NCBI GenBank assembly: GCA_023301645.1
Contig: JALZUH010000225.1
Coordinates: forward strand, 1 to 14,091
Source: Akkermansiaceae bacterium
GTDB lineage: Bacteria > Verrucomicrobiota > Verrucomicrobiia > Verrucomicrobiales > Akkermansiaceae
Direction: 5' to 3'
Length of the DNA: 14,091 nt
The notes below the pieces were generated by a model. The model saw only the letters and a list, made by a program, of their open reading frames with translations. It was not told the DNA's origin and did no database searches. Numbering within the stretch: position 1 is the first letter of the stretch; every line of letters begins with the position of its first letter. The position numbers were made by a program, and so were the translations under genes. Positions 1-5,850 of the stretch are shown here, piece by piece.

Positions 1-47
1 CTCACCCAATACCCTCCTAACGTCTTAACGTAACAGCTAGAGAGCAC

Positions 48-929
48 CTAAATAGCATTCCCCTCAGAGAGAGTGAGATAATCACCAGAAAGGCTTTGGT
101 TCATATCAAGTGCTGGATTTTTCTCACTCAGACCAATGATCACAGCAGGAACACCAGCCACCGTAGTATGAGAAGGCACATCGGCTAGCACCACGCTACC
201 AGCACCAATCTTGGCGCACTCACCTATTTCTACGCGGCCTAGAATCTTAGAGCCTGCACCGATGAGCACCCCGGAGCGCACAATCGGGTGACGGTTGCCC
301 GTCACCTTACCCGTCCCCCCCAGAGTCACCTCATGGAGAATGGATACATTATTTTCAACAATTGAAGTCTCACCGATCACCACACTCGTGGCGTGGTCGA
401 GTAAGATACCGCAGCCGATTCTCGCCGCAGGATGAATATCCACGCCGAAAACCTCACTGACAACACTCTGAAAGTAGTATGCCAGAGCCTTACGATCCTG
501 CTGCCACAGCTGATGGGAAATACGATAGGCGGAAATAGCTAAGAACCCTTTATAGAAAAGCAATGGCTCTAGAACAGAAGAACAAGCCGCGTCACGCTCC
601 ACGATGGCTAGTAAATCACTCGCAGCCATCGCGACAATCTTCGGATGACTATTGAGTAGATCGGTTAAAAGTAACTCCAGCTCACTGCGCTGCATATCAG
701 CACGTGCCAGCCTACGAGCTAATCGCACAGCCAGACTCTCAGCCAAACTCACTCTACTGATGACGACATCCTCAAGAAGCGGGCGAAGATAAGCCTCCTT
801 CTGAGCTGTCTTCTTAGCAGCCTCACGCACGTCATCCCATACAGATTTCACGTCGAGACCTTGCAATTGTGGACATATTTGTCCGTTATCGTCCTTGAGG
901 CTAGTCATCGCTTCATTTTTGTGTTCCAT
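48..929 (-). CDS. cysE: Serine O-acetyltransferase (CysE)
   Basis: Cytoplasmic enzyme that acetylates L-serine with acetyl-CoA to O-acetylserine, the first committed step of cysteine synthesis. The 293-residue product has the two expected parts: an alpha-helical N-terminal domain (about 27-160) and a left-handed beta-helix of hexapeptide repeats (about 163-265). Visible landmarks are VDIHPAARIG, LDHAT (D178-H179), GETSIVENNVSIL, VTLGGTGK, RHP (H214) and AGVPA. By comparison with the E. coli enzyme, D105, D178, H179 and H214 match the catalytic residues. The C-terminal tail ALDMNQSL...EGNAI resembles that of E. coli CysE, including the final isoleucine, which in this family inserts into the CysK active site to form cysteine synthase. 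ATG at 929 is used; ATG at 908 (residue 8) is also possible. It is divergent from the CymR-like regulator. Confidence 0.96.
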   Translation of the reverse strand: MEHKNEAMTSLKDDNGQICPQLQGLDVKSVWDDVREAAKKTAQKEAYLRPLLEDVVISRVSLAESLAVRLARRLARADMQRSELELLLTDLLNSHPKIVAMAASDLLAIVERDAACSSVLEPLLFYKGFLAISAYRISHQLWQQDRKALAYYFQSVVSEVFGVDIHPAARIGCGILLDHATSVVIGETSIVENNVSILHEVTLGGTGKVTGNRHPIVRSGVLIGAGSKILGRVEIGECAKIGAGSVVLADVPSHTTVAGVPAVIIGLSEKNPALDMNQSLSGDYLTLSEGNAI

Positions 930-936
930 TTTGTTT

Positions 937-1344
937 GTGAGGATTTCCCAGAAACTTGAATATGCATGCAGAGCGATGGTTCAGCTATCCCAGCACTATG
1001 ATGGACAAACACTCTCTCGGCTTGATGAACTATCGCAGCGAGAGTCAGTCTCTGCAAACTTCTTAGTCCAGATTCTCAATGACCTCAAGCGCGGAGGTCT
1101 AATAATAAGTAAGCGCGGTAAAGCAGGTGGCTACATCCTAGCCAGTGAGCCACGCCAAATCAGCCTACTCGAAATCACCCATGCCGTAGAGCCAGCTATG
1201 CTCGCAATAAGCACCAGCAATGAAGGCGAATCCGGGCAACCCGTTAACCTAGCATGGGAAAAGCTCAATGAAGGCTTCCAAAAAGAACTCAAAAGCATCA
1301 CCCTTGACACCCTCTCTGACCAGTCACCGATGTTTTACATCTAG
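937..1344 (+). CDS. Rrf2-family transcription regulator, CymR-like
   Basis: Small winged-helix DNA-binding regulator of the Rrf2 family. I choose GTG at 937 (135 residues) rather than the ATG at 895, because VRISQKLEYACRAMVQL is the normal family N-terminus and the extra 14 residues would lie antisense inside cysE. The recognition region (SVSANFLVQILNDLKRGGLI) and the wing (KRGKAGGYILA) are clear. The cysteine triad that binds the Fe-S cluster in IscR is absent; the only cysteine is in YAC. The last residues are SPMFYI. As I recall, Bacillus subtilis CymR, which represses cysteine genes in complex with CysK, ends in the same MFYI. With cysE next door, the inferred role is control of cysteine or sulfur metabolism through CysK binding. 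The Rrf2 call is firm; the CymR function is inference. Confidence 0.88.
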   Translation: MRISQKLEYACRAMVQLSQHYDGQTLSRLDELSQRESVSANFLVQILNDLKRGGLIISKRGKAGGYILASEPRQISLLEITHAVEPAMLAISTSNEGESGQPVNLAWEKLNEGFQKELKSITLDTLSDQSPMFYI

Positions 1345-1373
1345 TTCTAAATCATCGACTACAGCGATTCCAT

Positions 1374-1402
1374 TTGCCAAAGCACTCACTAAAGCATACA
1401 CT
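1374..1402 (+). promoter_or_regulatory. Candidate sigma70-type promoter for tatA
   Basis: TTGCCA at 1374-1379 and TACACT at 1397-1402 are separated by exactly 17 bases. They match the -35 and -10 consensus at 5 of 6 and 4 of 6 positions. Transcription would start near 1409, giving a short leader before the tatA ATG at 1423. It sits in the only non-coding gap (1345-1422) between the regulator and tatA. Short matches of this kind also occur by chance. Confidence 0.4.
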
Positions 1403-1422
1403 ATTCATATCATTTATTTCTT

Positions 1423-1686
1423 ATGTCTTCTTTTCACACATTAGCATTTATTGGATCACTTGGAACTCCTGAGGTGGTCGGCATCCTTTTACTCGCCCTA
1501 CTGCTTTTCGGAGCTAAGAAAATCCCTGAGCTAGCACGCGGTGTTGGCAAAGGTCTCGGCGAGTTCAAAAAAGCCAAGGATGAGTTCGAACACGAAATCA
1601 CCCGCTCTGCAGACGAGGCACAGAAACCAACGCCTCAAGCAAAAGCAAAACCTCGTGATGAAGACGAGGATGAAGATCAGGCCTAA
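1423..1686 (+). CDS. tatA: Sec-independent protein translocase subunit TatA/E
   Basis: Small membrane subunit of the twin-arginine translocase, which exports folded, often cofactor-bearing proteins. The 87-residue product has the family layout: a short periplasmic N-terminus, one transmembrane helix (about 16-29, EVVGILLLALLLFG), the FG hinge, an amphipathic helix (AKKIPELARGVGKGLGEFKK, about 31-50) and a charged cytoplasmic tail. The tail ends in a run of Asp and Glu (DEDEDEDQA). Glu at residue 17 lies at the start of the membrane helix, where TatA has a polar residue. It could be TatA or TatE; TatB is less likely given the FGAKKIPELARG signature. tatC is not in the window. A strong intrinsic terminator begins 54 bases after the stop. 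Confidence 0.93.
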   Translation: MSSFHTLAFIGSLGTPEVVGILLLALLLFGAKKIPELARGVGKGLGEFKKAKDEFEHEITRSADEAQKPTPQAKAKPRDEDEDEDQA

Positions 1687-1717
1687 ATCATCTTCTAGTA
1701 AATAACCACGATAGCCA

Positions 1718-2764
1718 ATGAGCTATAAACACCTTTTCCCAAACACCTCGATGATCATCGGGGTGTTTTTTTGTCTATGGCTATCGTCATGTGAGTCGAA
1801 GAAAAGCACCCCAGTATGGCAGCAGCAAGACCTCGACGAGCTCTCTGCTCACACACTTCCAGAGCCATCCAAAGCCAACCCAGAAGTCAAAGCTGCGACC
1901 TCTCCCAGTAAGACAGCAGCCATAAGCTACCCCCCAGTCCGATTTCTTTCATATAACATCAAGAACTACCTCACCATGAACCGGGGTTACCAAGTCCAGA
2001 GCAGAGGTTCAAAGAACACCAACCAACCCAAGCCCACTAAGGAGATCAATGCCCTTGTAAGCATTATTACATCGGCTCAGCCCGATATTGTCGGACTATG
2101 CGAAATAGGCACCAAACAAGACCTCGCTGACCTCCAAGAAAAACTACATCAACAAGGCCTTCACCTCCCATACAGCCACTTCACCCGAGGCGCTGACCCA
2201 GTCCGCTCACTCGCCATCCTCTCCAAGTTCTCTATTGCTGATACCCATAAGGCGAAAAAACTCTACTACACGATCAATGGGACTCGTTTACAAATGAGCC
2301 GTGGTATCCTCGATGTCACCATCGACCTCCCCCACCGCCAAGTCCGCTTCCTAGGAGCTCACCTGAAGTCAAAGCGCCCATCAAAAACAGCCGATCAAGC
2401 ACTCATGCGCAGACAAGAGAGTATGCTACTGCGTAAGCATGCCGACATGATCCTCAGCCAGCACCCAGAAAAGCTACTCATCCTCTACGGCGACCTCAAT
2501 GACACTAGAAGAAGCCTCCCGCTGAGCATTCTAAGAGGCAGATCAGAGAGCCCTCTCAGCCTATCGAGCATCGAGCTAAAAGACTCAAGCAGCCAAACAT
2601 GGACCCACTACTGGAGCTATGAAGATATCTACTCACGCCTTGACTACGTCATGGTCAACAACGCCGCTAGCCGTCATATCGACCGCAAAGAAAGCGCTAT
2701 CCTCAACCCCACGAACTGGAAGACAGCCAGTGATCACAGACCGCTCCTTGTCATCATCAAGTAA
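1718..2764 (+). CDS. Lipoprotein of the endonuclease/exonuclease/phosphatase superfamily
   Basis: Predicted exported lipoprotein with a DNase I-like metal-dependent phosphodiesterase fold; the substrate (nucleic acid, phospholipid or sugar phosphate) cannot be told from sequence. The N-terminus has a short basic stretch (K4, H5), a hydrophobic segment and the lipobox LSSC with the lipidated Cys at 25. A low-complexity linker follows to about residue 72. The catalytic signatures occur in order: LSYNIKNY (N80), DIVGLCEIG (E129), GAHLKS (H215), LYGDLND (D259, N261), RLDYVMV (D309) and SDHRPL (D339, H340). These are the Mg-binding and general-acid/base positions of the family, so the enzyme looks intact. 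Length (348 residues) is normal. ATG at 1718 supplies the basic n-region; ATG at 1751 (residue 12) would leave none. A terminator hairpin lies inside the signal-peptide codons. Confidence 0.87.
   Translation: MSYKHLFPNTSMIIGVFFCLWLSSCESKKSTPVWQQQDLDELSAHTLPEPSKANPEVKAATSPSKTAAISYPPVRFLSYNIKNYLTMNRGYQVQSRGSKNTNQPKPTKEINALVSIITSAQPDIVGLCEIGTKQDLADLQEKLHQQGLHLPYSHFTRGADPVRSLAILSKFSIADTHKAKKLYYTINGTRLQMSRGILDVTIDLPHRQVRFLGAHLKSKRPSKTADQALMRRQESMLLRKHADMILSQHPEKLLILYGDLNDTRRSLPLSILRGRSESPLSLSSIELKDSSSQTWTHYWSYEDIYSRLDYVMVNNAASRHIDRKESAILNPTNWKTASDHRPLLVIIK
1741..1772 (+). terminator. Strong intrinsic terminator after tatA, inside the next gene's coding sequence
   Basis: Arms 1741-1752 and 1757-1768 pair over 12 base pairs (AAACACCTCGAT with ATCGGGGTGTTT, one G-U wobble) around a GATC tetraloop, and an unbroken run of seven T spans 1766-1772. 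It lies 54 bases after the tatA stop, where a terminator is expected. It is also codons 8 to 18 of the lipoprotein gene that starts at 1718. Confidence 0.85.
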
Positions 2765-2887
2765 GCCACCGTCATGCTTGGCTCAGACATGACTTACCTC
2801 TAACCTCTCCACGCCCTGACCTCTTCACCCTATCCAAAAAAGGTGAAGAAGCCGTGAATAAAGGTCTAAAGGTCTAAAAAACAAGAA
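2765..2887. other. Convergent intergenic region with a weak hairpin
   Basis: This 123-base gap separates two genes that end toward each other. CTTCACC at 2823-2829 pairs with GGTGAAG at 2842-2848 around a 12-base loop, but neither strand has a T-run after the stem, so it is not a convincing intrinsic terminator. An 8-base unit, GGTCTAAA, is repeated in tandem at 2863-2878. Nothing else is seen. Confidence 0.3.
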
Positions 2888-4342
2888 TTACTCAGCTGCA
2901 CCTTCCTCGGCCGCTGGCGACCCCTCAGGCTGCATTCGACCACGGGAACCACGCGCCCTCATTCGCTCTCTCATGCGCTCACGCGTGCCTTCATTCATGC
3001 CCTCACGCATTCTGCCGCCACGGTTGGTGCCACCCTCTTCTCCACCGCCACCTCTCCTCATACCACCACGCATCATGCCACCACGACTATCGCTATCCAT
3101 CACCCTTTCATGCTCTGATGGCCCTTTAGAAACAGTAAGTGATACTTTCTTTCGCTCCTCTTTCATCGTTATGACACCGAGCTCTAGCACATCATCGATT
3201 TCGAAGTTAAGATTAATGTAAAGTGCTGCATGATCAGTAAGCTCACTCTTCTCCACTCCATTGATAGAGTAGATGATATCCCCGTCCTCAAGAGGCGAAT
3301 TCTCAGGCTTCGCAAAATCAAGAAAACTCACTCTCGTCGCGAAACCATCTTCGGCTAGCTTATTTCGTGTCTTTTGCTCAGCAGTCAGCGGCGAGCCGCC
3401 AAATCCAGCCGAAGGCGAAATTCTCAGGCCTAAGCGTCGCCACGTAATATCTGAATGTTTCCAATACCCGCTCAGCTTTAGAGAAACAGGTTCCTTACCC
3501 TCCAGCTCAATAGTCACCGACCTCGCATCATCAGCGAGTTGGTGCAGCTGATACTGAATATCGCTAAAGGTGCTCACCGGCACCTTATTAAAGGACAGGA
3601 TACGATCACCCGCGACCAGTCCTGACTCCTTGGCTAATCCCGTCGCAGCACGCAGAGTAGCTCCATCGTCAGGGTCGATATCGAGACCCAGTGAAATAGG
3701 TTCAGGATAGATCCAGATATCTTTCATGATATCAAAACTAGAAGACTCAAATGTCTCAAACGCCTGCCCACTCGCCACATCATGACAGTGGACACATCGA
3801 GCCGCCACACTCTTTACGAAGGGGTAGGACTGCGCGTGCCGAGACTTAAGGGCGAGGGGCAGCTCCACTGATCCCTTTTGTGACCTCGCATGTAGATCAA
3901 GACTACGCTCCAGCGACTTGTGCAGTGACGCCTCATTAATGAAAGACTCCGCTGACTTCGAATCACGACCACCATAGCGGCTGATCATCTGCCCATCTTT
4001 ATTGAGCACCAGCACAGCAAAGGTCGTATCGAAATCAAAATCAAATATCCCGACATCAATATCTGCCATATTGACAATACGAAGACGGACAAACTTCTGC
4101 TCTAGCTCAAGTAACTTTTTCTCAGGACGCACCAACTGTGCGTAAATATCGTCGCAATCGACTCATGTTTCTCACCGAAACACAGCCAAGATCGGCAAAT
4201 CCTCCTCAGCAGCCTCTACAAAGGCCTCCTCAGCATTCACATGCCATGGCAAGGTCGTAGACACCTGACGCCGGCCTTGGGAAAAGGCAGGCACTACAAG
4301 GAACCCTATCATCATCGTTGTAACAATAGTTTTAATAAGCAT
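2888..4342 (-). CDS. Secreted thioredoxin-like/PDZ selenoprotein with two in-frame UGA codons (U-x-x-U)
   Basis: One 484-residue reading frame interrupted only by two UGA codons, read here as selenocysteine at residues 57 and 60. ATG at 4342 starts a signal peptide (MLIKTIVTTMMIGFLVV, likely cleaved near PAFSQ). A thioredoxin-like domain follows (about 33-150), with the redox site VFR-U-ET-U-VDC directly after the strand LPILAVF, then LEQKFVRLRIV and FDFDFDTTFAVLVLNKDG. A haem-type CVHCH is at 183-187. Two PDZ-like regions lie at about 219-291 (SGLVAGDRILSFNKVPV) and 304-406 (LEDGDIIYSINGV). The tail, about 419-484, is rich in Arg, Gly, Met and Glu. I recall Trx7/PDZ (seleno)proteins in Planctomycetes with Cys or Sec at this site. 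Gene callers would split it at 4172, giving an 89-residue fragment and a TTG-started 415-residue one. It lies 74 bases downstream of aldH, possibly cotranscribed. Role inferred: extracytoplasmic thiol/selenol redox. Confidence 0.85.
4127..4143 (-). promoter_or_regulatory. SECIS-like stem-loop downstream of the UGA pair
   Basis: On the minus strand ACGCAC (4143-4138) pairs perfectly with GTGCGT (4132-4127) around the five-base loop AGTTG. The stem begins 19 bases after the second UGA and 28 after the first. Bacterial SECIS elements are short hairpins inside the coding sequence just after the UGA, with a small apical loop that has a G in its first two positions; this loop has G second. The loop lies about 25 and 34 bases from the two UGAs, within the range usual for bacterial elements. 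The match is to shape and spacing only, and no folding energy was computed. Confidence 0.6.
4163..4174 (-). other. Two in-frame UGA codons, proposed selenocysteine sites
   Basis: Reading the minus strand in the frame of the flanking protein gives F-R-UGA-E-T-UGA-V-D-C. UGA codons lie at 4174-4172 and 4165-4163. Upstream and downstream fragments are in the same frame, so no shift is needed to join them, and both recoded positions fall exactly where a thioredoxin-like CxxC is expected. Confidence 0.82.
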
Positions 4343-4416
4343 GGGGCTTAAACTCCCTAAGTGAGAAAAAGTTCTAATCTCTGTGCTGTTTTTTATAAAA
4401 ACCCACGACAACAACC

Positions 4417-5781
4417 TTAACCCATCATACGTTTGATCCATTGATAAGCTTTCTCATAGGGCGGTAGGATATCCATGAACTTAGGAGCTCGGACACTACG
4501 CTGCACGATACCGCGCTGATAACTCATCGCCAGCACCCCCTCTCTACCACGATATCTACCGTAGCCGCTATCGCCCACTCCTCCGAAGGGCAGCTCAAGA
4601 TTACTCCCCTGTTTCATCGTGTCATTGATACAGACACCACCAGATGCGATACTCCTACTCATCTTCTCTACCCACTGCTTATCTTCTGCAAAAATATAGT
4701 ATGCCAGTGGCGACTCATAACTCTGTAGATGCTCAGTGAGCTGCTCACTATCATCGAAGGTGACAATAGGCAGTATAGGCCCAAAAATCTCACCTTTCAT
4801 CACCTCATCAGACCACTGCGTGTCTGGAAGCAGGCGAGGTGCCATGAAGTGACGAGTAGCAGCATCTGCCCCTTGCTTGATCTCACGACTTGGTGCACTA
4901 GATAGTAAATGCTGCAAACGACCGTAATGATGACCATTAATGATTTGAGCCATTTCTCGATCCCACGGCACATCCTTGAGCACTGCTTCACAAGCCGTAA
5001 CCAAAGCGTCTTTCACATCTCGATGCACAGCAACGAAGTCAGGAGCGAAGCAAGTTTGGCCAGCATTAAAAAACTTCCCCGATAAGATTCTGCGTGCCGC
5101 CACATCAATGTTGGCAGATCGATCCACCACACACGGGCATTTACCACCAAGCTCTAGCACAGCGGGCGTGAGATGTTTGGCCGCATGCCCAGCTACCACT
5201 CGCCCCACCTCAGTGCTACCAGTGTAGAAGATAAAATCATAGCGTAACTCCAAAAGCTCCTCAGCTACCTCCACGCCACCGGTTACCACAGCCACCTGCT
5301 CAGGCTCGAAGCACTCCTCCACTAGCTTTTTAAGAAACCCCTCACTTGCACTAGAAAGCTCTGATGGCTTGAGCACCACCGTATTACCCGCCGCAATGGC
5401 AGCAATCATAGGGCTAATAGCTAGCTGAATAGGGTAATTCCAAGGCGAAATGATCAATATCACGCCAAAAGGCTCCAGTGCTACCATACTTTTGCACGGT
5501 TGGAAATAAATGGGGTTCTTCACTCTCCGAGGCTTAAGCCACTTCTTAAGTGAGGCCTTCACCAGCTTGATCTCCTGAAGTAAAAAGAAATACTCAGACA
5601 AGTATGACTCCACCCTAGGCTTCCCCAAGTCACGATCCAAAGCCCCAAGTAACTCCTCCTGATGCTCGATAAGATAAATTTCTAAGCGACGCAGTGCATC
5701 AAGCCGCACCTCCAAATCACGAGTCTGGCCCGATTTAAAATACCGTCGTTGCTTCAGAATAATTTCGTCTTTTACTACCAT
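4417..5781 (-). CDS. aldH: Aldehyde dehydrogenase, likely C30-carotenoid aldehyde (diaponeurosporenal-type) dehydrogenase
   Basis: NAD(P)-dependent aldehyde dehydrogenase of the short ALDH3-like type. In this setting it probably oxidises the terminal aldehyde of a C30 carotenoid to the carboxylic acid, as AldH does in staphyloxanthin synthesis. I choose ATG at 5781 (454 residues), because the frame's first ATG at 5850 adds 23 hydrophobic residues with no family counterpart and abuts crtP. Motifs in that numbering: ISPWNYP (N115), VVLKPSE (K138), FYTGSTEVG (cofactor site), LELGGK (E210), NAGQTCFAPD (nucleophile C244), GEIFGPILP and LPFGGVGDSGYGRYRG. The C-terminus LPPYEKAYQWIKRMM also resembles the Staphylococcus enzyme as I recall it. 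It is divergent from crtP. The ALDH family is certain; the carotenoid substrate is inferred from similarity and neighbours. Confidence 0.85.
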   Translation of the reverse strand: MVVKDEIILKQRRYFKSGQTRDLEVRLDALRRLEIYLIEHQEELLGALDRDLGKPRVESYLSEYFFLLQEIKLVKASLKKWLKPRRVKNPIYFQPCKSMVALEPFGVILIISPWNYPIQLAISPMIAAIAAGNTVVLKPSELSSASEGFLKKLVEECFEPEQVAVVTGGVEVAEELLELRYDFIFYTGSTEVGRVVAGHAAKHLTPAVLELGGKCPCVVDRSANIDVAARRILSGKFFNAGQTCFAPDFVAVHRDVKDALVTACEAVLKDVPWDREMAQIINGHHYGRLQHLLSSAPSREIKQGADAATRHFMAPRLLPDTQWSDEVMKGEIFGPILPIVTFDDSEQLTEHLQSYESPLAYYIFAEDKQWVEKMSRSIASGGVCINDTMKQGSNLELPFGGVGDSGYGRYRGREGVLAMSYQRGIVQRSVRAPKFMDILPPYEKAYQWIKRMMG

Positions 5782-5850
5782 GGTGATTAAATCAAACGCT
5801 AGTCCTATAGACATCATTGACAAGACCATAATATCGTCAACTATAGCCAT
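5782..5850. promoter_or_regulatory. Divergent aldH/crtP promoter region
   Basis: These 69 bases separate the chosen aldH start from the crtP ATG and must hold the elements for both genes. On the plus strand TTGACA is at 5817-5822 and CATAAT at 5827-5832, but they are too close to be one promoter, so no pair can be assigned. No Shine-Dalgarno sequence precedes the crtP ATG. Confidence 0.35.

Noticed and set aside
895..936. Rrf2 gene starting at ATG 895
   Set aside because: The extension is antisense to cysE and lies before the conserved RISQKLEYA family start, so GTG 937 fits better.
2823..2848. Bidirectional terminator between the convergent genes
   Set aside because: A 7-bp stem is present, but the loop is long and neither strand has a T-run after it.
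2863..2878. Tandem 8-base repeat as a regulatory iteron
   Set aside because: There are only two copies, downstream of two convergent genes, with no supporting context.
2888..4135. Stand-alone 415-residue PDZ protein starting at TTG 4135
   Set aside because: The start is a TTG inside the hairpin and inside a thioredoxin-like domain, with no signal peptide. The frame continues upstream through the two UGAs to a proper signal sequence.
4151..4162. GTCG/CGAC hairpin directly after the second UGA as the SECIS
   Set aside because: The stem has only four pairs and starts at the UGA itself, too close for a bacterial SECIS. The 4127-4143 hairpin is stronger and better spaced.
4163..4174. Pseudogene caused by nonsense mutations
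   Set aside because: Two UGAs exactly at the redox positions, no other stop type, no frameshift and otherwise intact domains make decay a poor explanation, although it cannot be excluded without sel genes.
4343..4441. ATG at 4441 as start of the selenoprotein gene
   Set aside because: It lies inside the aldH coding sequence and adds 33 residues before a clear signal peptide that starts at ATG 4342.
5782..5850. aldH starting at ATG 5850
   Set aside because: The extra 23 residues are hydrophobic, have no counterpart in the family and would leave no space between aldH and crtP. ATG 5781 matches the usual ALDH N-terminus.
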